NCBI GenBank assembly: GCA_021201515.1
Contig: JAJQET010000166.1
Coordinates: 1-5,911 of the forward strand
DNA: 5,911 bases
Reading direction: 5' to 3'
From: Clostridiales bacterium
Lineage (GTDB): Bacteria; Bacillota; Clostridia; Oscillospirales; Oscillospiraceae
The translations under genes were made by a program, and so were the position numbers. This document shows, piece after piece, positions 1 through 5,598 of this stretch (positions are counted from its first letter, which is position 1; each line of letters begins with the position of its first letter). The notes below the pieces were generated by a model. It was not told the origin of the DNA. It saw only the letters and a list, made by a program, of their open reading frames with translations, and searched no databases.

Positions 1-790
1 CACGAAGGCGTCCAGGTCTTTTTCAATGTCCAGCACCGTCATGCCCTTCACCGCCGACGTGCCCATGGTGGTGCCGGAGATCAACCCCGACCACATCAAG
101 GTCATTGACGCCCAGCGCAAACGGCTGGGGACGAAAACCGGCTTCATTGCCGTGAAGTCCAACTGCTCCCTGCAATCCTACGTCCCCGCCCTGCACCCCC
201 TGCGGGAGAAGTACGGGCTGGAGAAGGTTCTGGTCACCACCTACCAGGCCATCTCCGGCGCGGGCAAGAACTTTGAGACCTGGCCGGAGATGATCGACAA
301 CGTCATCCCCTATATCGGCGGCGAAGAGGAAAAGAGCGAGCAGGAGCCGCTGAAGATGTGGGGCGACCTGGTGGACGGCGTCATCGTCCCCACCAACACC
401 CCCGCCATCACCTCCCAGTGCCTCCGGGTGCCGGTGACGGACGGTCACATGGCCGCCGTGTTCATGTCCTTCCCGGCGGGGAAGAAGCCCTCCATTGAGG
501 CCATCAAGGCGGATTGGGCCTCCTATCGGGGCCGCGCCCAGGAGCTGAACCTGCCCTCCGCCCCGAAGCAGTTCCTCCACTATTTTGAGGACCCCAACTA
601 TCCCCAGACCAGGCTCCAGCGGGACCTGGAGGGCGGCATGGCCATCTCCCTGGGCCGCCTGCGGGAGGACACCCAGTATGACTACAAATTTGTTGGCCTG
701 AGCCACAACACCCTGCGGGGTGCGGCAGGGGGCGGCGTGCTGCTGGCAGAGCTGCTGGCCGCCGAGGGATATATCCCCCATAAGGTCTGA
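1..790 (+). CDS. asd: aspartate-semialdehyde dehydrogenase, archaeal/fungal type; 5' partial with an apparent frameshift
   Basis: The enzyme reduces aspartyl-4-phosphate to aspartate semialdehyde with NADPH, the branch-point step toward lysine/DAP, threonine and methionine. The main frame is open from base 2 to the TGA at 788-790. Its first ATG (26) is an internal Met, not the real start: the family is about 350 residues and the N-terminal NADP-binding third lies outside the window. Visible marks are catalytic Cys in SNCSLQ (TGC at 164-166), YQAISGAG, PYIGGEEEKSE, VTDGH with the probable catalytic His (446-448), and HNTLRGAAGG near the C-terminus. The EEEK motif and this Cys context fit the archaeal/yeast-like class rather than the E. 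coli class. Bases 1-18 make sense only in frame 1 (HEGVQVF) and the rest only in frame 2; dropping one T from 19-23 joins them as VFSMSS. Followed 63 bp later by dapA. Function is nearly certain; whether the copy is intact is not. Confidence 0.93.
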   Translation, partial: TKASRSFSMSSTVMPFTADVPMVVPEINPDHIKVIDAQRKRLGTKTGFIAVKSNCSLQSYVPALHPLREKYGLEKVLVTTYQAISGAGKNFETWPEMIDNVIPYIGGEEEKSEQEPLKMWGDLVDGVIVPTNTPAITSQCLRVPVTDGHMAAVFMSFPAGKKPSIEAIKADWASYRGRAQELNLPSAPKQFLHYFEDPNYPQTRLQRDLEGGMAISLGRLREDTQYDYKFVGLSHNTLRGAAGGGVLLAELLAAEGYIPHKV

Positions 791-853
791 GCCTCCGTTT
801 TCCGACCAATCTCCCAAACGAGTGCGCGAATTGTATGAGAAAGGTTTGATACT

Positions 854-1747
854 ATGAAAACTCCCATCTTCACCGGCGCCTGCGTCGCCATTGTCACCCC
901 TTTCACAGAGACCGGCGTGGACTACAGGAGCCTGGCCGGGCTGATCGAATGGCAGATCGCCGCCGGTACCGACTGCATCTGCATCTGCGGCACCACCGGC
1001 GAGGGCTCCACCATGACCATGGAGGAGCATAAGGAGGCCATCCGCTTCTGCTGCGAGACGGTGAACCACCGCTGCAAGGTGCTGGCCGGTACCGGCTCCA
1101 ACTGCACCGCCACCGCCCTGGAGCTGAGCCTCTACGCCGAATCCTGCGGGGCGGACGGCTTGCTCATCGTTACCCCCTACTACAACAAGACCACCCAGAA
1201 GGGCCTGGTGGAGCATTACACCTACCTGGCCGACCGGGTACACACCCCCATCATCTGCTACAACGTCCCCAGCCGCACCGGCCTGAGCTTTACCGCCGAG
1301 ACCTACGCGGCTCTGTCCAGACACCCCATGATCAACGGCGTCAAGGAGGCATCCGGCAACTTCGACCTGATTGCCCACACCCGGATGCTGTGCGGCGACG
1401 ACTTCAACATCTGGTCCGGCGAGGACGGCCAGGTGGTGCCCCTGATGGCCCTGGGGGGCAAGGGGGTCATCTCGGTGGTGTCCAACGTGGCGCCGGAGCT
1501 GATGGTGCAGGTCAGCCACCTGTGCCTGGAGGGGAACTATGCCGAGGCCGCCCTGGTGCAGACACGGGATGTGCTGCCCCTGTCCGACGCATTGTTTATG
1601 GAGACGAATCCCATCCCCGTCAAGACCGCCCTGAACATGATGGGCAAGGGCGCGGGTATCCTGCGGATGCCGCTGTGCGATATGACCGAGGAACATACCG
1701 AAAAACTGCGGGCGGCCCTGGTGAAGGCCGGTCTGCTGGACGCCTAA
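854..1747 (+). CDS. dapA: 4-hydroxy-tetrahydrodipicolinate synthase
   Basis: This cytoplasmic class I aldolase condenses pyruvate with aspartate semialdehyde, the first committed step of DAP/lysine synthesis. The product is 297 residues, the usual length, with a single (beta/alpha)8 barrel. All catalytic residues sit at an offset of +3 to the E. coli enzyme: Thr47/Thr48 in GTTGE, Tyr110 in TPYYN, Tyr136 and Arg141 in YNVPSRTG, and Schiff-base Lys164 in GVKEASG. The start at 854 is supported by GAGAAAGG (837-844), 9 nt upstream. It follows asd by 63 bp and precedes dapB by 18 bp, so the three are probably co-transcribed. The lysine-feedback site is only partly kept: equivalents of E. coli His56, Asn80 and Tyr106 are present (His59, Asn83, Tyr109), while His53 and Glu84 are Met56 and Thr87. 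This suggests weak or no lysine inhibition, as in several Gram-positive enzymes. Other aldolases of the DapA superfamily are possible in principle, but the dapB neighbour settles it. Confidence 0.97.
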   Translation: MKTPIFTGACVAIVTPFTETGVDYRSLAGLIEWQIAAGTDCICICGTTGEGSTMTMEEHKEAIRFCCETVNHRCKVLAGTGSNCTATALELSLYAESCGADGLLIVTPYYNKTTQKGLVEHYTYLADRVHTPIICYNVPSRTGLSFTAETYAALSRHPMINGVKEASGNFDLIAHTRMLCGDDFNIWSGEDGQVVPLMALGGKGVISVVSNVAPELMVQVSHLCLEGNYAEAALVQTRDVLPLSDALFMETNPIPVKTALNMMGKGAGILRMPLCDMTEEHTEKLRAALVKAGLLDA

Positions 1748-1765
1748 AGAGGGAGGGTACCAAAG

Positions 1766-2536
1766 ATGCTTCAAATCGTCATCTCCGGATGCAACGGAAA
1801 GATGGGGCAGGTGGTGGAGCAGATCTGCGCCGCCGACCCGGAGCTTACCGTGGTGGCCGGCTTCGATGTGAACACCGCGGGCCGGTCCTATCCGGTGTAC
1901 GCCGTCCCCGCCAACTATAGCGGCCCGGCGGACTGCGTCATCGACTTTTCCTCCCCCAAAGCCCTGGACGGCCTGCTGGCCTACTGCCTTGACCGGAAGG
2001 TGCCTGTGGTGCTGGCCACCACCGGCTACTCCGATGCGCAGCTGGCCCAGATCGACGAGGCCGCCAAAGAGATCCCCGTGTTCCGCAGCGCCAATATGTC
2101 CCTGGGCATCAACGTGCTGCTGGAGCTGGTGAAGCAGGCTGCCGCCGTGTTGGGGGACAGCTATGACATCGAAATCGTGGAGCAGCACCACAACCGCAAG
2201 GTGGACGCCCCCTCCGGCACCGCCCTGATGATCGCCGACGCCGCCCAGGAGGCCCTCCACTATGACGCTTCCTACAACTATGGCCGCCACGACCGGCGGG
2301 AGGCTCGCCCCAAGAACGAAATCGGCATCAGCTCCGTCCGGGGCGGCACCATCGTGGGGGTCCATGAGGTGATCTTCGCCGGTCGGGACGAGGTCATTGA
2401 AATCAAGCACACTGCCATGAGCCGTGAGATCTTCGCCAACGGCGCGGTGAAGGCCGCCAAATATATGGCGTCGGTCTCCGCGCCGGGCCTTTACAACATG
2501 GGCCAGCTGGTGGCAGCCTCTGGAAAGGATGAATAA
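1766..2536 (+). CDS. dapB: 4-hydroxy-tetrahydrodipicolinate reductase
   Basis: This NAD(P)H-dependent enzyme reduces the DapA product to tetrahydrodipicolinate, the second dedicated step of the DAP/lysine pathway. It has 256 residues, within the normal range. The N-terminal Rossmann domain has the dinucleotide-binding GCNGKMG (residues 8-14) and the acidic end of beta-2 in GFD (Asp34). The catalytic segment EQHHNRKVDAPSGTAL begins at residue 139, with His141 as the likely acid/base and Lys145 binding substrate carboxylate. RGGTIVGVHEVIFAG (192-206) is the other family signature. The start at 1766 has an excellent ribosome binding site, GAGGGAGGG at 1749-1757, 8 nt away. The TAA stop is separated by only 3 nt from the next start, a spacing typical of coupled translation. 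No damage is seen. Confidence 0.97.
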   Translation: MLQIVISGCNGKMGQVVEQICAADPELTVVAGFDVNTAGRSYPVYAVPANYSGPADCVIDFSSPKALDGLLAYCLDRKVPVVLATTGYSDAQLAQIDEAAKEIPVFRSANMSLGINVLLELVKQAAAVLGDSYDIEIVEQHHNRKVDAPSGTALMIADAAQEALHYDASYNYGRHDRREARPKNEIGISSVRGGTIVGVHEVIFAGRDEVIEIKHTAMSREIFANGAVKAAKYMASVSAPGLYNMGQLVAASGKDE

Positions 2537-2539
2537 CAG

Positions 2540-3024
2540 ATGAGCGCAGCAATTTCCAAAATCACCTATGCAAACAACATCACCCTCATCACCCTGGCCG
2601 ACCTGCCCTGCGACAGCGCGGTGGTGGCCAGCGTGCTGACCGCCTTTGCCCAGGCCCAGGTGGATGTGGACATGATTTCCCAGACCGCCCCTCAGGGGGG
2701 CGAGATGCGCCTGAGCTTCACCATCTCTGACGACTCCCTGGGAGACGCCCTGACCATTCTGGGGGCCTGCGGAAGGAGCATCCCTCCATCAAGCCGGAGG
2801 TGCTGCCCGGCAACTGCAAGCTGGGCTTCTTTGACACCGGTATGCTCCACTGCCCCGGCGTGGCGGCGGATGTGTTCTCCACCCTCAGCAGGGCGGGGAT
2901 TCAGATCGAATTGATCACCACCTCGGAGGTCGACATCTCCCTGCTGGTGGCCGCCCACTACGCCACCGACGCACTGCGGCTGGTGGAGCAGGTTTACGGC
3001 ACCACCCCTGTGGAAAGCATCTGA
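2540..3024 (+). CDS. free-standing double ACT-domain protein like the aspartokinase regulatory tail; apparent frameshift
   Basis: As written, the ATG at 2540 opens a 124-residue frame (to 2914) whose last ~49 residues are out-of-frame nonsense. The proper continuation lies in frame 1 and stops with TGA at 3022-3024. Adding one G to the run 2761-2765 joins them as LTILGGLRKEHPSIKPEV, giving 161 residues: ACT domain 1 at about 14-75 (NITLITLADLP, then VDVDMISQTAP) and ACT domain 2 at about 93-155 (CPGVAADVFSTL, IQIELITTSEVDISLLV). The DMISQ and ITTSEVDISLLV motifs are those of the C-terminal regulatory half of LysC; the kinase domain is absent. In known aspartokinases these domains bind lysine or threonine, and the beta subunit of B. 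subtilis LysC consists of just this part. Its place 3 nt behind dapB suggests it regulates this pathway, perhaps as a partner of a separate aspartokinase; that role is inferred. Upstream GGAAAGGAT (2522-2530) can serve as ribosome binding site. Confidence 0.82.
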
Positions 3025-3047
3025 CCTGAAAGAAACCTGAGAATCCC

Positions 3048-3080
3048 ATACGAGCCCCGGCAGTGCGCCGGGGTTTGTAT
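3048..3080 (+). terminator. probable intrinsic terminator of the lysine operon
   Basis: A 14-bp stem (3048-3061 with 3067-3080, loop AGTGC) has a perfect core CCCCGGC/GCCGGGG and two G-T wobbles in the outer half. The right arm carries TTTGTAT and is followed by CGTTT, so the U-tract is short and interrupted. It starts 23 nt after the ACT-gene stop and ends 33 nt before ubiX. Termination could be partial, letting some transcription continue into ubiX; no clear promoter for ubiX was seen. Confidence 0.6.
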
Positions 3081-3113
3081 CGTTTGCGATGGAAAAAGAA
3101 AGGAAGTGGCCCC

Positions 3114-3692
3114 ATGTCCCAGCAGCGCAAACGCCTTGTGGTAGGGGTCAGCGGCGCCTCCGGCGCGCCCCTGGCCGTCGCCCTCCTCCGGGCACTGAAA
3201 CAGACCCCGCTGGAAAGCCATCTCATCATCACCCACGGCGCAGAGCTGACCCTGGCCCAGGAGTGCGGCATGACCGCCGAAGAGCTTGAGAAACTTGCAG
3301 ATGCCGTTTATGACAATCACAACATCGGAGACGGCCCCGCCAGCGGCACCTTTCCCGCCGAGGGAATGGTGGTGGTACCCTGCAGCATGAAAACCGTGGC
3401 GGGGATTCACTCCGGCTACAGCGATACCCTGCTCCTCCGGGCCGCCGACGTCACCCTGAAAGAGCGGCGGAAGCTGGTGCTGGTGCCCCGGGAGTGCCCC
3501 CTCTCCACCCTGCACCTGCGGAACCTTTATGAGCTGTCTCAGATGGGGGCGGTGATCCTCCCCCCGGTCCTCAGCTATTACCATCACCCCCGCAGTCTGG
3601 ACGACGTGAACGCCCACATTGTGGGGAAGATTCTGTCCCAGTTCGGCGCGGAGCCGGAGGGGGCCTATCATTGGGAGGGCCTCCAGCCATGA
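3114..3692 (+). CDS. ubiX: UbiX-family flavin prenyltransferase
   Basis: UbiX proteins join dimethylallyl (mono)phosphate to FMN to make prenylated FMN, the cofactor of UbiD-type decarboxylases. The 192-residue product has the flavoprotein fold with the N-terminal FMN loop GVSGASG (11-17), PCSMKT (89-94), LKERRKLVLVPRECPL (115-130) and LSYYHHPRSLDDV (153-165), all in family order and spacing. The start at 3114 is preferred over upstream GTG 3063 in the same frame, because AAGGAAG (3100-3106) lies about 8 nt before it and the family begins just ahead of the GVSGAS loop. The C-terminal residue expected to be the phosphate-binding Arg (in family GR-hydrophobic-L) appears as Lys172 in GKIL, a conservative swap. 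The stop overlaps the next start (ATGA, 3689-3692), so the two are coupled. No menaquinone or ubiquinone genes are nearby, so a role with a catabolic or other UbiD partner is as likely as one in quinone synthesis. Confidence 0.93.
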   Translation: MSQQRKRLVVGVSGASGAPLAVALLRALKQTPLESHLIITHGAELTLAQECGMTAEELEKLADAVYDNHNIGDGPASGTFPAEGMVVVPCSMKTVAGIHSGYSDTLLLRAADVTLKERRKLVLVPRECPLSTLHLRNLYELSQMGAVILPPVLSYYHHPRSLDDVNAHIVGKILSQFGAEPEGAYHWEGLQP

Positions 3693-4084
3693 AACCGCTG
3701 CATTTTGAAACCGCCGTCCTGTCCAAACCCATCACGGTGGACCTGTTTCCGGCGGGGAAGGACTGGAACGTGCTGATCTCCGGCGGCGACGCCCCCCATG
3801 TAGGAAGCGTCACCGTGGCCCGCCCCGACGGGTCGGGCGGGGTCGGATTAGAAAAAATCGTCCTGCCCACCCACAAGGACGACCATGTGGGGGACCGGTA
3901 TGCTGCGGCCCTGGCCGAACGGACGGGGCATACCGTGGCCGTGTCCTGCGGCATCCACTATGACGGCCTCTCCAAAGAGGGCATTGCCCGGGTGATGGAC
4001 GCCATGGAGGGGCTGCTGGGGGAGGTTTGCGCCGCCCTGGACAGCCAGGAGCCACCGAAAATTGAGGTTTTCCCTAAAAGATAA
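3689..4084 (+). CDS. LpdD-like protein (putative prenylated-flavin chaperone)
   Basis: A 131-residue soluble protein without signal peptide or membrane segment. It resembles the small LpdD family found beside UbiX and UbiD genes, such as lpdB/lpdC/lpdD of the Lactobacillus plantarum gallate decarboxylase system, where it is thought to help deliver or mature prenylated FMN. Recognisable parts are SGGDAPHVGSV (31-41), LPTHKDDHV (59-67) and VSCGIHYDGLSKEGI (85-99). The ATG at 3689 overlaps the ubiX stop by 4 nt and has GGGAGGG (3673-3679) 9 nt upstream; an in-frame TTG at 3671 is a weaker alternative. Coupling to ubiX supports a shared role in making or handling prenylated FMN. The family call rests on motif memory and context, not a search; the precise biochemical job is inferred. 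Confidence 0.75.
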   Translation: MKPLHFETAVLSKPITVDLFPAGKDWNVLISGGDAPHVGSVTVARPDGSGGVGLEKIVLPTHKDDHVGDRYAAALAERTGHTVAVSCGIHYDGLSKEGIARVMDAMEGLLGEVCAALDSQEPPKIEVFPKR

Positions 4085-4085
4085 A

Positions 4086-4114
4086 TTGACAGCGGCGTAA
4101 TTGTCTGGTAAAAT
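4086..4114 (+). promoter_or_regulatory. sigma-70/sigma-A type promoter for fabH
   Basis: TTGACA (4086-4091) and TAAAAT (4109-4114) are separated by exactly 17 bp, a near-consensus housekeeping promoter. It starts 1 nt after the LpdD-like stop. Transcription should begin near 4121-4123, leaving a leader of about 55 nt. The leader contains a small hairpin TGCTG-TTTG-CAGCA (4139-4152) and a possible 13-codon reading frame (4123-4164). AAAGGAG at 4163-4169 is the fabH ribosome binding site. I see no FapR-type operator palindrome. Confidence 0.85.
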
Positions 4115-4176
4115 GATGCTGTATGAGCGACTTAAACTTGCTGTTTGCAGCATTGGAATCATAAAGGAGTTTCACC

Positions 4177-5133
4177 ATGAGCTTTAAAATCGTTGGCACA
4201 GGGAGCTATGTGCCGGAGCATACCGTGACAAATGATGACCTGACCCTGTTCCTGGATACCTCGGATGAGTGGATTCGCAGCCGCAGCGGCATTGAGCAGC
4301 GCCATATTGTGACGAATGAGACCACCTCTGAGCTGGCCACCAAGGCCGCCCAGGCCGCCCTGGAGAACGCCGGGGCGGACGTCAGCGAGATTGACATGAT
4401 TCTCTGCGCCACCGTCAGCGGCGAATACGTCAGCCCCTCCGTGGCCTGCATGGTGCAGCACAACCTGGAGGCACAGTGCCCCTGCCTCGACCTGAACGCC
4501 GCCTGCACCGCCTGGATTTACCTGATGGACACAGCCGCCGCCTTCTTCTGCAAGGGCGGCATCCGGAAAATGCTGGTCATCGGTGCGGAGAGTATGAGCC
4601 GCATCCTGAACTGGCATGAGCGCTCCACTTGCGTCCTGTTCGGCGACGGCGCCGCCGCTGTGGTGCTGGAGCCGGGGGACAATTACCTCACCTCCGTCTT
4701 TCAGGTACAGGGTGGGGACGATGTCATCGCCATCCCCACGAAGAAGGGCATCTCCCCCTGGTATGACCGGCAGGAGAAGGAGCCACTGGTGCACATGAAC
4801 GGTCAGGAGACCTATAAGTTTGCCGTCAGTAACTTCCCCAAGCGCATCGCCGAGGTGGTGGAGAAGGCCGGCCTCAAGCAGAGCGATGTGGACTGGGTCA
4901 TCCCCCATCAGGCCAACAAGCGCATCATTGACGGCGCGGCCCGCCGGATGAAGGACATCCCCGCTGACCACTTCTGCGTCAACATTCAGAAGTACGGCAA
5001 CACCTCCGCCGCCAGCATCCCGCTGGTGCTGGATGAGTGGAACCGGGCAGGCAGATTCCAGCCCGGCGACCTGATTGCCATGGCCGCCTTCGGCGGCGGC
5101 CTGTCCAGCGCGGCCTGCCTGATTCGCTGGTAA
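4177..5133 (+). CDS. fabH: beta-ketoacyl-ACP synthase III
   Basis: FabH condenses an acyl-CoA primer with malonyl-ACP to start each round of type II fatty acid synthesis. The protein has 318 residues, the family norm, with the two-half thiolase fold. The catalytic triad is complete: Cys110 in NAACTAW, His244 in VIPHQANKRI and Asn275 in YGNTSAASIP. Other landmarks are Trp32 in TSDEWIRSRSG, FGDGAAAVVLE (155-165) and AAFGGGLSSA near the C-terminus. The start at 4177 has AAAGGAG 7 nt upstream. Oddities are CTAW after the nucleophile where CAGF-like sequence is usual, Ser86 where E. coli has Phe87 at the primer-pocket gate, and SS where E. coli has TW after GGG. These suggest a changed primer pocket. 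Usual fab cluster partners are absent; with its own promoter and terminator it is monocistronic. A KAS III-like enzyme of another pathway is possible but less likely. Confidence 0.93.
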   Translation: MSFKIVGTGSYVPEHTVTNDDLTLFLDTSDEWIRSRSGIEQRHIVTNETTSELATKAAQAALENAGADVSEIDMILCATVSGEYVSPSVACMVQHNLEAQCPCLDLNAACTAWIYLMDTAAAFFCKGGIRKMLVIGAESMSRILNWHERSTCVLFGDGAAAVVLEPGDNYLTSVFQVQGGDDVIAIPTKKGISPWYDRQEKEPLVHMNGQETYKFAVSNFPKRIAEVVEKAGLKQSDVDWVIPHQANKRIIDGAARRMKDIPADHFCVNIQKYGNTSAASIPLVLDEWNRAGRFQPGDLIAMAAFGGGLSSAACLIRW

Positions 5134-5191
5134 ACCGGTTCCGGTGTTTGCCCCAATGGGGACGGACGGAGAAACGAACTGCATAAGCTGC

Positions 5192-5223
5192 AAAGCGGCG
5201 GGGAAGCATCCTCGCCGCTTTTT
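5192..5223 (+). terminator. strong intrinsic terminator of fabH, probably bidirectional
   Basis: A 12-bp stem pairs 5192-5203 (AAAGCGGCGGGG) with 5210-5221 (CCTCGCCGCTTT), with one G-T wobble and loop AAGCAT. A run of five T (5219-5223) follows on the + strand. Read on the - strand, the same stem is preceded by A5 and followed by TTTG, so it can also stop transcription of the convergent Cys-rich gene. It lies 58 nt after the fabH stop. Confidence 0.9.
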
Positions 5224-5236
5224 CAGGCGGCAGACA

Positions 5237-5264
5237 GACCCGCCGGGGGAAAGCGCCGCGGGTC
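5237..5264 (-). terminator. GC-rich hairpin at the stop of the Cys-rich gene
   Basis: Perfect 7-bp arms GACCCGC (5237-5243) and GCGGGTC (5258-5264) enclose a 14-nt loop and overlap the TGA stop (5265-5263) of the - strand gene. There is no T-run directly after it on the - strand, so alone it is a weak terminator. It may act with the stronger stem at 5192-5223. Confidence 0.35.
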
Positions 5265-5532
5265 AGGGTTCCTCCGGGCGGGGCATGGCCGCAGCGATCT
5301 CCCCATAGCGGGCGGTGAGGGAGTCATAGTTTTCCCGCCGGTGGGGATACAGGCAGGCGCTGCAATCCTTATAACCGTTTTCCAGCCAGGTAAACGTGCC
5401 GCCGCACCGGTCGCCCAGCAGGTAGAGCGGGCAGTAGCAGAACAGACAGTTGAAGTTTTCCGGGTCGGCCCCCTGGTGGCAGGGGAAGTATTCGCAGCTG
5501 CGGTGGGAAAAATAGGCGTATTCTTTGGACAT
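5263..5532 (-). CDS. Cys-rich small-domain protein (probable metal-binding)
   Basis: An 89-residue protein with eight cysteines (13, 18, 29, 32, 34, 43, 57, 60) and several His (10, 19, 64), in the arrangement CEYFPC-x10-CLFCYC-x8-C-x13-CSAC-LYPH. It matches the small family known as the cysteine-rich small domain (Pfam PF04071, by recall), presumed to bind metal; its biochemical function is not established, and some members lie near or are fused to cobalamin-related proteins. No signal peptide or membrane segment. The ATG at 5532 is chosen because AAAGGAA (5546-5540) lies 7 nt upstream, the family starts near here, and a good promoter sits at 5598-5570. The same frame stays open to 5841, but that extension crosses the promoter and a repeat. 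The gene is convergent with fabH and has no obvious operon partner in the window. Confidence 0.85.
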   Translation of the reverse strand: MSKEYAYFSHRSCEYFPCHQGADPENFNCLFCYCPLYLLGDRCGGTFTWLENGYKDCSACLYPHRRENYDSLTARYGEIAAAMPRPEEP

Positions 5533-5569
5533 ATGCAGGTTCCTTTCAAAGCAGGCGTGTACAGAATGC

Positions 5570-5598
5570 AGTATACCGCAAAATGCGCCGCCTGTCAC
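5570..5598 (-). promoter_or_regulatory. sigma-70/sigma-A type promoter for the Cys-rich gene
   Basis: On the - strand GTGACA (5598-5593) and TATACT (5575-5570) are 17 bp apart, each one mismatch from consensus. The expected transcript start is near 5563, about 30 nt before the ATG at 5532, leaving room for the AAAGGAA ribosome binding site. This placement argues against any start codon upstream of 5570. Confidence 0.75.

Noticed and set aside
791..853. Promoter or riboswitch between asd and dapA
   Set aside because: The 63-nt gap has no convincing -35/-10 pair and is too short for a lysine riboswitch. Any such leader would lie upstream of asd, outside the window.
23..2410. Very long open frame on the - strand (795 codons) opposite asd, dapA and dapB
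   Set aside because: It is the antisense of three well-supported genes. Its translation is rich in Gly, His, Val and Gln repeats with no family motif, as expected when GC-biased third positions keep the opposite strand free of stops.
2800..3024. Separate gene starting at GTG 2800 for the second ACT domain
   Set aside because: GGAGG is immediately next to the GTG, without the needed spacing. The residues before 2800 in this frame (LRKEHPSIKPE) already look like family sequence, so the frame continues upstream and a frameshift explains it better.
3063..3113. Upstream GTG start for ubiX
   Set aside because: It lies inside the terminator hairpin, lacks a ribosome binding site, and adds 17 basic residues not expected before the FMN-binding loop.
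4159..5193. Open frame of 344 codons on the - strand opposite fabH
   Set aside because: It is an antisense shadow of the complete fabH gene, with low-complexity composition and no recognisable domain. It would also cross the fabH promoter leader and terminator region.
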